A stretch of DNA of 64,000 bases, from positions 6,910,373-6,974,372 of the forward strand of contig NC_090615.1 in NCBI RefSeq assembly GCF_004359215.1. The letters are read 5' to 3'. Positions within the stretch are counted from its first letter, which is position 1; every line of letters begins with the position of its first letter. Below the pieces are notes generated by a model that was not told the origin of the DNA, ran no database searches, and saw nothing but the letters and a program-made list of their open reading frames with translations. The stretch comes from Bremia lactucae. Lineage: Eukaryota > Oomycota > Peronosporomycetes > Peronosporales > Peronosporaceae. Shown here in pieces: positions 1 to 11,022 of this stretch. The translations under genes were made by a program, and so were the position numbers.

Positions 1-1074
1 GTGCTCGGACAGCGGAGGGCCGCGTCCGAGGCACAGAGCCATGCTGCGGCGGAGTCCGTCACTCAGACTCAGGATGAGCTGAGGCATGAGCAGGCTCGGA
101 GCGAGGCTCTCAACAGGACTGTTGAGATGCTCTCTGCCCGGCCGCATCAGCCGAGGCCCATTCGGATGGACCCGCCCAAGTTCGATGGAACTGCAGCGCA
201 CACGGTTGTCCACTGGCTTTTAGCCTTGGAGCAATGCGGTGTCGCACAGCTGATCGAGGACGACAGTCGGATGGTGTCGTACGCCATGTCGCATCTTCGC
301 GGTAACGCCTCAGAGTGGGCTTACTCAGCGCTTATGGCGGACAGAAAAGCGTTCCCTGCATGGGCGGTCTTCAAGAAAAAGATTCGCGACATGTACCAGC
401 CGCCGAACACAACGAAGTGTTGCTTCAGGCGCGCTTCTTTGGTGCACGACAGGTGAAACGATCTCTGCAAGAGTTTGTGCAAGAGATGCTCTCGCTGTCG
501 GCGTCTATTACCGTGGGTCCGATTCCGAAGCACATTAAGGTGCCCACGTTTATGAACGGACTGTGGCATGGCCCATCGCGACAGGCCCTTTTCATAATGG
601 TGCCGTCGACGATGGAATAGGCGATCCAAATTGCGCATGTTGAAGAGCAATCCTACAACAGTGCATCGGCGACAGCTTGGTATAAGCCGTCGGCCGAGAA
701 GTCAGATGCCACTCCCATGGAGTTTGGCAATGCAGACGTTATCTGATATAAATGCGACAAGCGCGGCCATATGATGGCTTGCTGCTATGCCAGGGTCTCT
801 GCCGGGGCAAAGATGCCCAGCAAGAGGACTCGCTTCCAAAAGAGCGATGGCAAGAACCAGCGTGCGAAACACATGAGATCTGCATCGACCACTGAGGGGC
901 GGGAAATGCAGGAGCGCAGTAGGAGCGGGCTGCCCTACTGACGCGGACTCTGAAGCTACCCCTAAGTTCAGAGTTGTCGAACAAATGGGTAGCATAGTCC
1001 CTGAGGTCTCGATATTTCGGACCTCAGCCCTGCTGGTCTAAGCGCTCAAGTACGAGGCTATGACCAGGTAATGA
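1..1074 (+). pseudogene. Gypsy family G3 gag relic, copy 1 (truncated by window start)
   Basis: Retrotransposon capsid/nucleocapsid (Gag), which would package element RNA. The frame runs from base 1 through MDPPKFDGTAAH and a conserved capsid helix region to PPN near 405. A 2-base insertion there, relative to the copy at 29275, shifts the frame, and it resumes in frame 3 to a TAG at 618. After that stop the zinc knuckle of the CX2CX4HX4C type is recognisable at about 750-800, but its first Cys codon is TGA and a later position is changed. The 3' end near 1070 is the same break point as in the 29275 copy, while the third copy (57402 onward) continues into protease and pol. It is clearly dead. 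The assignment to a Ty3/Gypsy-type gag rests on the third copy, which is joined to Gypsy pol. Confidence 0.85.
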
Positions 1075-1098
1075 CCCTCCTTCAGTCTTAATTACTTT

Positions 1099-1190
1099 TT
1101 GACAAGTGCGCACGTGAAGTCGGATTACTGCTTCCGTGACGAAACTTGTCCTAAGTTTCTTAGTGTTAGAAGTGGTATTATTCTAGTCGT
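1099..1190 (+). repeat. G3-like LTR fragment
   Basis: The stretch AAGTGCGCACG, then a CGGATTACTGC-type stretch and a TGACaaaACTT-like tail, matches the middle of the G3 LTR at 57208-57260 with indels. It is a short diverged remnant. The adjacent bases 1191-1404 show nothing I can assign. Confidence 0.5.
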
Positions 1191-1404
1191 TTCAACTAGT
1201 TACGGAATGCCTGAAAAGACATGATGAGATAGGTGAAGATGCGGCCAACGACTTAGCGCCTGTCGGATTGAAAGCTTCGGTCAGCTTTGGTTGTAGGAAA
1301 CGGCTTGGGTGGACAAGAAAGGAAGAAAGGTCGCATAATAATATTGACAGAATCCTTTTAAATCAGTGCTACAGACTTCCCCTTTGACCATTAAGCAAGT
1401 TTGC

Positions 1405-1544
1405 CATCGAACGCTCCTAAAGTCAAAGGAAGACTTTTAGACTCAGAGTCTCTTGGTTCTATAGAAATGATGAGTTTGACAACTTAGTTCAAGGCATTCA
1501 GGGGCTCGTAGAACCAAGTGGCAACTAGTGCCCAAGAGTATATA
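1405..1544 (-). repeat. LTR-C type fragment
   Basis: Bases from GCTCCTAAAG to CCAAGAGTA match the left part of the LTR at 45948-46429 (CTCAGA, GTTCTATAGAA, GTAGAACCAAGT, GGCCAAGAG) in the same direction. It directly abuts the LTR at 1545, so it is probably the target into which that element inserted. Confidence 0.5.
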
Positions 1545-1973
1545 TGTAATGGGGCACTGCCGACTTGAACTGCTTCAGTACAAGTCCACTTGCACTGCCT
1601 CAGTGCGAGTGGTGCCGCCTTACGTCACTTCACGTACACTAGTACGTGCAGAGGAAACTCTCGTTAAAACTTTTGCTTTGAAAAGGGTTAATTAAAAACA
1701 GTATTAATATAATTAAGTTCTTCTGTTCTATCTACTTAATCCTAACTTAATTATTTACTAGCACAAAACATGTAATAAAGTCTTATCTGTCTCTCTCTTT
1801 GCGCGCGTCCAGCACTGACTGGACCGCGGAGCAAGTAGATATAATGGTCTGTATCTACCAATGGATAAACTTTTCAAATATTACTATGTAAAATAATAGT
1901 ATCTACCTTTTAGATAATATTTTAATAAAAAATTATTAAGTGATAATTTCTTGTAACGATGCACCCCTATACA
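1545..1973 (-). repeat. LTR-A, 3' LTR of the left amb-Gypsy copy
   Basis: A 429 bp block with TG...CA ends (TGTAATGGGGCAC to CTATACA on the + strand). It shares its layout with LTRs at 33692-34132 and 55869-56321: an inner TCTGTCTCTCTCTTTGCGCGCG tract, TGGACCGCGGA, and a long AT-rich right third. Its right edge is followed by a reverse-complement purine tract and amb-Gypsy internal sequence, so it is the 3' LTR of an element on the minus strand. No matching target duplication is visible because the other end is lost. Confidence 0.8.
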
Positions 1974-1996
1974 TCAATCCTCCCTTAAACAACAAT
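1974..1996 (-). other. Polypurine tract of left amb-Gypsy
   Basis: On the minus strand this reads GTTGTTTAAGGGAGGATTGA directly before the LTR start. The same purine-rich junction occurs at 11011-11022 (+) and 37293-37310 (-), as expected for the plus-strand primer of an LTR element. Confidence 0.6.
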
Positions 1997-2051
1997 CACT
2001 CTGACTGTCATTGGATAGAGTGGTTACCAAAAGACCACTTAATTAAATACG

Positions 2052-3972
2052 ATGTTGATTGGTCAGAGCCATCATTTTTTTCGCATTGTTAACAAGTCCA
2101 TGCGATGTGCGAATAGTGCGGCGCCTTCGGCTGCGGTACATGCAGCTGCGGGTGACGCAGTATTGTCTTTTGCGGCAATCGTTCCGTCTGTCGTAGCATC
2201 GTCTTCTCCCGCAACTTTAAATGTTGCGTATGCACGTGGTGAGTCACCACGTGAATGCGACACCTCTTTGGAGGTCGACTATGAGTGTGATCTCGACGAA
2301 CTGGCCGACTTGGGGTGAACAGAACAGTCGCCTGACCATCGTCAGGCGGCTGACTATGAGCATTCGAATGAGGGGGCTCAATCGGATAGACGTGCTAGTT
2401 GCATTCGCTATAGCATGTTCGGTTCCGACGATGAGGATGATTCCCTATCGCTAGCACCGTCTCCCGTGCCGTCACCCGCACATGTTTATGTGCGTGGTAA
2501 TGACGATGGCGTAAGCCATCGTAATAAAAGTTCTTGTGGTACCCCTGCTTCAGTATGTACCGTTCAGGGGAGCGTAGACAATAACATGTCTCGTCTTGCC
2601 CCTGAGAAAAAGCCGTGGCCTGTGCCCCAACGGCTCGTCAATAGCTTTTCTCGAGAGAGAACTCCTCACAATAAATATCCCTTATTTATTGCGACATGGC
2701 CGTGATCCCAGCGCGAAGGACTTCGCGCTGAGGAAGATTTTTATCTGGATGCTTTTTTAAGCATCGATCGTACAGACACATCAGCGTTATTAACCCTAAG
2801 AGTGGCAACAACAAACGAGATAAAATGTCGTTGATGCAAGCCTGAAGCGCATTCATTTGCAATGTGAAAGACATTGGGCGCGAAGCCTGGTTTCAAAGAC
2901 TTAACGCGATTCGCGTTAAGTTTGAGAAACGAACTAAAACCGGTGCGAACATAGCAGCGTTATTAATCTTAAGAGTGGCAGCAACAAACGAGATAAAATC
3001 TCTTTGTTGCAAGCCTGGAGTGCGTTCATTCGCAATGTGAAAGACATTGGACGCGAAGCCTGGATTCAAAGACTTAACGCGATACGCGTAAAGTTTGAGA
3101 AACGAACCATAAAATGAGTGCAAGGTATAAATTGCATCGGTTGCCTCGTGAGGCAGAACTTCCATGCCTCACGTGGGGTGATCCTTGTTGGCAACACGAA
3201 ACGAGTGAAAGGGGATGTTTATTCCCGTTCTTCATCCTAGGGGAGAGCTCGCATCTCTATCGAGATGCGCGATGCAATTGACGTTTTGCAAATGATTTAC
3301 AGGCGCCAGGGGTGCGTGTAGCTTCTGTTTCATCGGATGGGTCTCGTCATACTGCCGGACTAGGCCCCCAACGTCAGCAACCAGCTAGGAACGAGACTCC
3401 CAGCTGTCATGTGTAGGTGGATAACCACGCCAGCGAACAAGATAACTCGTACACTGCCCCTTCATCACGGTGATTTTGAATACGTTTCACAAGGAAACGT
3501 TGACCACCGTGGGCATCCACCAATGCTTGTGGCAGAGGAGGGAAAATTAGATCCGACCCATGTGTGGGATCAAGAGTCGAAAACCGACAAACTCGATCAC
3601 TTCCTCCATGAATTGGAGGAGGGACTTGATCACTAGCGCGGCAAGCGTCGCTCGTTGTAACAGACGGTGCAGGCTCACAATATCGAACGGTTGGAAGACC
3701 GTTCGAAGAGTGCGTACTCCATGTTGGAGTACGAACGGAAATATCACGCTCTTCGTGATGAGCTGTTGTCCGCTCTTCGTGATGAGCTGTCGTCCGCTCA
3801 TCGCAGTTTCGAGGAAACTCTGAACCGACATGAGAATCTCCAGATTCAACATGAGAATCTGGTTTGTGACCACAAGAATTTTGTAGGGATTCTTGAAAAG
3901 GGTGTTCAGATCCGTCCTCGGAAGAAACCGCGTACTGATGGTACGGGCGGTGCCTACCAACGTAAGACTTAG
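2052..3972 (+). pseudogene. amb-Gypsy antisense ORF, left copy (degraded)
   Basis: Protein-like frame on the strand opposite to the Gypsy pol that follows. From the LTR inward it holds an Ala-rich segment (about 2120-2220), an acidic part with FLSIDRTDTS (about 2755), KRDKISLLQAWSAFIRNV (about 2970-3030), then REAWIQRLN and KFEKRT. A Cys-rich part (LPCLTWGDPC, about 3160) follows, then MRDAIDV (3267). Next come QGNVDHRGHPP and a charged, likely coiled-coil stretch (3667-3900), and a basic tail RPRKKPRTD near 3920 that looks like a nuclear localisation signal. It has several stops, frameshifts and a 173 bp duplication. Matching frames occur at 37380-38953, 46601-47555 and, inverted, at 9264-10905. 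Function is unknown; the comparison across copies, not a known domain, is the evidence. Confidence 0.65.
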
Positions 3973-6449
3973 GATGCGTTCGCATCCTACGTGGCAAATT
4001 TATTGTATACGCATTACCTCTGCGATGCAGTACACGAAAGGCCCAATGAACTTGGGCAGTAGTTTACTACTACCCACATTAGTGACTACATGCTTAGGTA
4101 AGTTTACCGTAGACAGTAGTACTAGATCACTAATTCTAAATGAAAGAACATTTGCTCTTCCATGTTTGTCTGCGTTCCGTTTCTGACGATCCACTGAATT
4201 AGCAATGGAATCCTGTACGAAACGGACTACTGATTCTCGAGCCAGTAGAAATTCTTCTGCTGACTCTTTATTTTAAGTGCGCTTTGTGCGCACTGCCATG
4301 TGATATTTCTCATCTTTGATGTCGATTGCTTCGACATCGACATTATTCGCGTCGTTGGTAACTTCGACGCGTGATGAGCATGAGCCAGAAACAGTTTTGC
4401 TCGTGCGAGTCCACCCCACCCCCTTAAACTAGAGGATTCCTCTAATCGGGTGGGTATGCGTGGATGGCGTAAGCCATTCACGAAGAACGGTGTATGCGTT
4501 GTAGACGCATGCACCGAATTATTGATGGCGAATTCGACCATCGGTAAGAACTTGCTCCAATTCGGATACGATTGGACGTAACCTCGAAGTATCTTTTCGA
4601 GGACGCGGTTTACGCGTTCTGTTTGACCATCCGTTTCTGGGTGATCAGAAGTTGACATAGTCAGCCGTGTTCCGATCTCTCGGAACACGGATTGCTAAAA
4701 CTCCACTGTCGGTCGTGGATCTCTATTCGAGACCAATTCACGGGGTGGACCGTGGAATTTGAATACCCTGTCGATAAAGACACGCGCACAGCCCGGAGCT
4801 GTGAACGACTCTGGTACTGCAACAAGATGTCCCATCTTGCTGAATCTGTCTACAAAAACAAGGATTATATTATTTTTGTGATCGTCTTTGGGAAATCCGA
4901 AGACGAAGTCCATAGATACGGACTGCCAACATTCTGTCGGAACAGGCAGAGGTTTTAACGGAGTACAGAATCAAGCACTGGGCTTCAACCTTTGACAAAC
5001 TTCGCAAGCACGTAAGAGCTTGCGAATGGATATAAACTGGGGTGGTCAGTAGAAATTTTGGTTATCGTGAGATAAATTTCTCATGTCCACGATAGCCACA
5101 TATTGGTACTGATACAAGATGTGTAAACGCAGAATATTATGGGTGGGAATGCGAAATGAAATGTGTCGCCTGCAATACCTGTGTAATACAGTAATCATTG
5201 CGTGTTTTGTATTGATCTGTTTAGAATCGATACGATTATGACCATCCTTTTAAGAATTGTTGTGATGGATTTCTAAGGAAATTCATCAAAGCTTTTAGAG
5301 TCTTGCCTTCTTGATAGGCTCTTCTATCGTCAAGTAATGTTCATGTCAAAACACATATTGCTGCAGCGTTAGGCTCATGCTCACTTTTAATTTTTTCCAC
5401 CACCGGCTCAAAAAAAACGTGCCGACACAAATAAGGGATCAGCGACGACGTTTAGTCGTCCTGGTTTTAATTCCACGGAGAATTTATGCTTCAAGAAAGG
5501 AAGGTAACTATCTCGCCATTTTTTTGCGATGAGTGAACTTTTTACGGCCGCATGGCTCGTATAAACACTGATCGGTCAATCTTTCAAGAGATTGACCTTA
5601 AATTTATCCAGTGTATATTTCATGGCAATGCGCTCCTCGTCATACACTGGGCAATTGCATTCAGCTGGTTATAGATGACGCGATTGATAGGAGACGACGC
5701 GCTTTGCACCGTCTGTGTCATATTACATTAACGCACAGCCGATTGCAAAATAGCTTGCGTCACAGACCGCATGAAATCATCTGCCTTGGTCCGCAATCGC
5801 CAAGATAGGCAATTGCATCAACCTTTGCTTGACACCCTCATAGTAATGCTGACAATCATCGCTCTATGACAACTTTACATTTCTTTAACGAAGAAGAAAG
5901 ATGTACTGTCATTTCGGCACAACTTCGGGAGTGCTTATGTAAGTACGGGCCGCCAAGCCGAGAAACCTTCGAGGCTTCTTTAAATCGACTGGCACAGGTT
6001 ACTCGGTGATCGCCTTGATCGCTTACGGATCAGGGCGTGCACCGTATTTACCGACATGCACTCAATAAGTGGTGTTTCGCTTGCAGCGAGTATACACTTC
6101 GTGAAGTTGGCATGCAACTTATGCTCACGCGTAAATGCACGAACCTTTCGGACGTGGGAACGATGCACTTCAACGTCCGACTTTTGACTCGTGGCTTTTA
6201 TGAACGAAGGCGTCATCAAAATATCTCGGTTCGAAATCCCACACTATTGTTGACAGATTGGTTACACATCTTCGATGTTGCAGGGGCATTGAATATCCTC
6301 TTCACGCATAAGGATGATAGAATCCATCCATCAGATATATTGACAAGAAGATGGTACTCTTTGACATACCATGTCTTTTCCTGCTATCGGCGTTTGAGCT
6401 AATATTGGTGCAGCGTTCAATTTATTGAGCGCGTGCACAATCCGCTACC
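3407..6449 (-). pseudogene. amb-Gypsy pol, left inverted arm (RT to chromodomain)
   Basis: Ty3/Gypsy polyprotein remnant read leftwards. Reverse transcriptase: RIVHALNKLN near 6440, GFYH and YFDDAFVH near 6220-6250, and the thumb-side HKLHANFTKCILAASE at about 6100. A weak RNase H region lies at 5600-5900. Integrase: VFVDRFSKMGHL (about 4840) and HPETDGQTERVNRV with EFAINNSVHASTT (4400-4650). C-terminal part: SSKLLPKFIGPF (about 4050), the chromodomain lead-in YVGRHRPYHQY (about 3960) and FPPLPQALVDAHGGQRFLV (about 3500). Stops and frameshifts are frequent, so it is inactive. Its inner end meets a second copy head to head at 6450-6473. Confidence 0.85.
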
Positions 6450-6545
6450 TTCCTAGTGCTTCACGCGTATATGGGTGACAGATTGTGCACGCGCTCAACA
6501 TATCGAACGCTGCAACGGTACCGGCTCAACCGAGAAAATACGTAA
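6390..6545. repeat. Inner ends of head-to-head inverted Gypsy arms
   Basis: Left inner end 6409-6449 and right inner end 6474-6520 are imperfect reverse complements. Both read GG(T)...GATTGTGCACGCGCTCAA toward pol and are separated by 24 bp. Both begin at the same codon neighbourhood of reverse transcriptase (RIVHALN). Confidence 0.75.
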
Positions 6546-9500
6546 TTATTGAGGGAATGTCAAAAAGTATCTTCTTTTCGTCCATGGATCTGATGGGTGG
6601 ATTTTATCAGATACCCATGCGTGAACAAAGTAGCAGTAAGTATACCAAGCGGAGTGCTTTGGAAGTAACGAGTTGTGCCACAGGGGCTTGGTAATGTCCC
6701 TGCAACATTCAACAGATGTGTAACCGATCTGTTGAGATCGGTGCGGGTATTTGCACCAATTTTTTTTTATATTGTTCAGAGCCATGAGTGGATATTTGGA
6801 AGCTAAGCTCATCGAGCTCACGTCCGAACCGTTCTTATGCTCACGCATAGGTTGCATGCAAATCTCCAGAAGTGCATATTTGCTGCAAACGATATATCAC
6901 TTCTTGGTGCATCGTGGGTAAACATGGTGTTCGCCCTGATCCGGAAAAGATCATGACCATCACTGACTGGACTGTGCCAGTCGATGGAAAAGGGACTTCG
7001 AAAGCTTTTTGGCTTAGCTGCGTATTTGCCCATGTACTCACGCAATGACGCTGAAATGACAGTACATCTTTCTTCTTTGTTGAAAAAATGTAAAGCGGTC
7101 ATCAAACGCTGATTGTCAGCGTTCATTTAAGGTATCAAGCAAAGCTTGATGCAATCGCCAATCCTAGCGATTGCTGACCATAACACACGCCAGCGCTCTT
7201 TCAACGGCTGTGCGCTGATGCAATATGACACAGACGGCGCAGAGCGCATCGTCTATTAAAAATCGCGTCAGCTTCAACCAGCTGAAAGCAATTATCGAGT
7301 GCATGATAAGAAACTTTGTGCCATGAAAAATGCACAGGCCAACTTTAGGGTTTATGTCTTGGGAGACAGACCATTCATTGTATATGAGGAACATGCGTCT
7401 TTGCGTACGGCCGTAAACAGCCCACACCTTATAAAAAGAATGGCGAGATGGTTGTCTTTCTTCGCGGAGTATAACTTCTCCGTGGAGTCTAATCAGGACG
7501 ACTTAGCGTCGTCGCTGATGCGCTTTCGCGCCTGATCAATTTTGAGCCGGCTGTGGAAATCAATACTGAGCATAAGGCCACTGCTGCAACAATCAACAGT
7601 GAGCATAAAGCCACTGTTGCAACAATAAGTGTTCCGTCGTCAGCATTACTTGACGACGTTAGAAGAGCATATCAAGAAGATAAGGCTCTTAAAGGGTTGA
7701 TGGACAACTTTTGAAATCCACCCCAACAATCGTTTACGGGATTGTCGATATTGTATCGATCCTCAACAGATCGATACACAACACGCGGGTTACTGTACTA
7801 TACAGCCATTGCTGCCGACAATCCACGTGTCGTCTTCCTTATTCATAATGTTTTGCGTTTACGCATTATGTAGGAGTGCCACGATGCACTAATAAGTGGG
7901 CATCGTGGACGTGAGAAGACTTATCTCACGATGAGTCGCGACTTTTACTGACCACGCCAGTATGAGTTCGTCCGCAAATACGTACTTGCTTACGTGTTTT
8001 TCAACGAGTGAAGTTCAGTGCTTCATCGCGTGCTCCGTTACAACATCTGCCTGTTTCTGCAGAGTGTTGGCAGTCCGAATCTATAGACTCCATCTTCGGA
8101 TTTTCCGAAGGCGATACAAGAATAATTGCATTCTTGTGTTTGTTGATCATTTCAGCAAGATGTAGCATCTTGCTGCTGTCCCGGAGCCAAAAGATGTGCT
8201 CGTTATTTTATTGATACGATATTTCGACTCTATAGCTTATCGCGTGAACTGGTCTCAGATCAAGACCCTATATTCACGGCGGAATTTTGGCATCTCTGTG
8301 TTTGAATCACTTGAAACATAGCAAAAATGTCATTTTCTGTCATTTACAAGCAGATGGTCAGACAGAACGTGCAAATCATATCCTCGAACAGATAGCTTGC
8401 GGATACGTCCACTCTTTACGACTTGTAGCGTGGTTTTGCCGATGGTAGAACTTGCCATCTGCATGCTTCTTCATACATGACTTTTTCGTGAACGACTTAC
8501 GCCATCCACGTATACCCGCCTTGTTTATAAGTGACTCTTATTCAAGAGGGGAGAGACCCGCTCAAGCAAATAACTTTCTAGCTCTTGATCATCACGGATT
8601 GACCCCACTGTCAATGCGAAGGATACCAATGTTGATTTAATCAAAATTGAAGTGGACAATTCAGTAATTTCAATAATGCCATTAGTGACAATAGTATCGA
8701 TGCTTTAAAAGACTCAGCCTTGAAAAAATGATATTAGGGAGACTCTTGCCGAAGAGGAGATTGAAATCTTCCCAGTGCGAACCGGTCGCACTGAAAACAA
8801 AATAAAACCAAGTCAGGTGGTGACTTTCTGTTGGCTAAAAGCTGTGGTCCGTTTCGTACAGGATTTCATCGCTGATGCGGTGGACCGTCAGAAACAGAAC
8901 TCTGACAAAAAAGGGATCCTTCATTTCATGTAAACGATCTAGTCCAACTGCCTACGGTAATCTACCAAAACATGTAGAGACGAATTTGGGCATTTATAAA
9001 GTACCGTTAACTATATCATCGGTATCCATGTAATGCACCGCCAATACAATGCGTACACGATCGAGTTTTCTCTTGGATGCATACGCATCCTACAATTTAT
9101 GTTGGGCGTCTCCGCCGTTACCATCAGTACGAGGCTTCTTCCGATTCCGAATCACACCGGAAGGGTCTAAGGTTTCTGCCAAAGCCTGATAGTCCCGAGC
9201 TTAAGAATGACAGTCTTGGGACAGAGTCTTGTTCTCAGGAAACAGACGATCCACGTTTTTCTCTCAGGAAGAGATCATTTGACGAGCTTTCACAAGCTCG
9301 TTTCGAACGGACTGATGTGTCCTTTCGTTCGCAAGATCACTCACAACTTGAACACAGTTTTCAGCTGGTCGCAAGAAACATTATCGACCGTCACCGCTAA
9401 CTCGCAGCGACGGGATCGCTCGTGATCAATGTCCTCCCTCAAAAAGTGAAGGGTCGCGATCCAAATCACGATGTTAATTCGGGCTCGTCGAACGAGGCGG

Positions 9501-9790
9501 ACCCGATTTTTCCTCCCCCTTCAATCCATTGACGGATTCTGTTCGAGTGGTGAGAAGCGATTACTTGTTGAATGCTTCTCGAGCCACCGTGATGAAAAGG
9601 AGGTTCAAACGAGGTATCTCGTTCGTTGGCGATGGTATCCATCCTCTCATAATAGTTAACAACCTCGTTCCCAACTAATGATGGACGTTCCGGGTCTCGT
9701 GCGATAGTACGACGAGACCCATCCTATTCCACAAAGGGTCCATCAGAGAACGAGCGCTTTTCGCGCTCGTAAAAGAGCTGGACATTCTCA
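6474..9790 (+). pseudogene. amb-Gypsy pol, right inverted arm (RT to chromodomain)
   Basis: Second Ty3/Gypsy pol remnant, read rightwards. RT palm: IVHALNISNAATVPAQ then SIFFSSMDLMGGFYQIPMRE (6485-6650). RNase H: DRPFIVYEEHASLRTAVNSP and RMARWLSFFAEYNFSVE (7350-7490). Zinc-finger and integrase pieces lie at 7620-8400 (VFVDHFSKM near 8150, DGQTERAN near 8350), with FFVNDLRHPRIP at 8480. C-terminal part: YVGRLRRYHQYEASS (about 9100), then chromodomain RYLVRWRWYPSSHNS (9620-9659) and YDETHPIPQ (about 9715). There are many stops. It is more diverged from the left arm than expected for a recent fold-back. Confidence 0.85.
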
Positions 9791-10905
9791 ATCCTTTCGC
9801 GCATGTCACAAGAAATGAGCATCCTCCAACGAGGATCTTTAAGGGAGTATGCTTCCTTAGGGGCATGACCTGCACCCTTATAACAGCATGGACATGAGAT
9901 CCCCTACGAGAAACAAGTTATTCCTGCCTCTCTAGCAAACAGTGCAGCTTGTAGCGTGCACCAATTACGGTCCGGTTTTTCGATCCGTTCACTAAAAGCA
10001 TCCAGTATGTCAAGCCAGACCTCACGGCATATGCATTACACATTCTGTACAATTGCTGTCCAAGCTTGAAACAAACGTTTGACATGTTTTACCCGCTTAC
10101 AAGTGTACCACCGATGCCGGAAAAGGGCATCGATGAAGAATTTCGTTTCACCCTCACCAGGCTTGTGAAGCCTGGATGATTCGAACAACGGAATATCGAT
10201 CTCTGGTCATACCAGACCAACGAGTTAGGCTACTTTTAGAGGGCAACCAAGGCTTGTTTTCGGGAGTGAACTGCAACGTATCACGGTACCTCTCCTGTTA
10301 ACTCATGTAAATGTTTACGGTACCATGGCTCTCGGAGCGATCCTTAGAATCACTCCTTTCCTGGCGAGCAAACTAGCACCACCACCAGCATTCTTCCCTT
10401 CACGATCACTTCGCTCCTGGTGACGCATATTCTAACGTCGCCAGAGTGATCGTCCTCTATGGAGTCATAATCAGATGACTTTCCACCAAAAAGAGGTTCA
10501 ACGAGTTGAACAACCTCGTCACCATCTATTTGGAGTTGTCACAGTAAAAGACAAATGTTTAATGGACTCAGCCCCGGGTGATCCGGTAGCCTTCACAGTA
10601 GCCACTTAGTCGAGCGATGACGGTTACCTAGACCAGTCATCTACAATTGGTGTAGCAGATAACTTGTTAGGTGACGGTGACTAGTCACCGTCACCTGCAA
10701 TGGCATTAACATATGACATATTCCAGACATATCCAATGGGAGTAGGAGGTCATTTATTACCCACATTAGACGCATTAGCGTCCTCTAAAATATATGCATT
10801 AGCAACAACTGCACTGTTCCGTGCAGCTGCCAGCTATGCGACCTCACGGGCTACGCGCACAGACTTGTTGAAAGCTATGCGCAAACGAAATGATTGCTGA
10901 ACAAA
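9264..10905 (-). pseudogene. amb-Gypsy antisense ORF, right copy (degraded)
   Basis: Read on the minus strand from 10905 leftwards, this matches the antisense frames at 2052 and 37380. It has KSVRVAREVA with an Ala-rich run and DANASNVGNK (10770-10880), FFIDAL (about 10130) and KRVKHVKRLFQAWTAIVQNV (about 10060-10110). Next come ISCPCCYKGAGHA (Cys-rich, about 9880), SLKDPRWRM, then MRERIENVQLFYEREKRSF from 9804 and FHHGGSRSIQQ (about 9590). It ends with NELVKARQMISS and a stop at 9264-9266. About 600 bp of it overlaps the chromodomain region of pol on the other strand. Several stops make it nonfunctional. No known family is recognised. Confidence 0.6.
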
Positions 10906-11010
10906 AAAGAACAATGCGACAAAATCACTTTTTTATTAAAAACCAATAACAGGGAAGACATACCAATATTTCTTTGTCACTCCACATCACTCACTATTTT
11001 AACTGTTGGT

Positions 11011-11022
11011 TAAGGGAAGTGA
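11011..11022 (+). other. Polypurine tract of right amb-Gypsy
   Basis: TAAGGGAAGTGA lies immediately before the TG of the LTR. It is the mirror image of the tract at 1974-1996. Confidence 0.6.
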
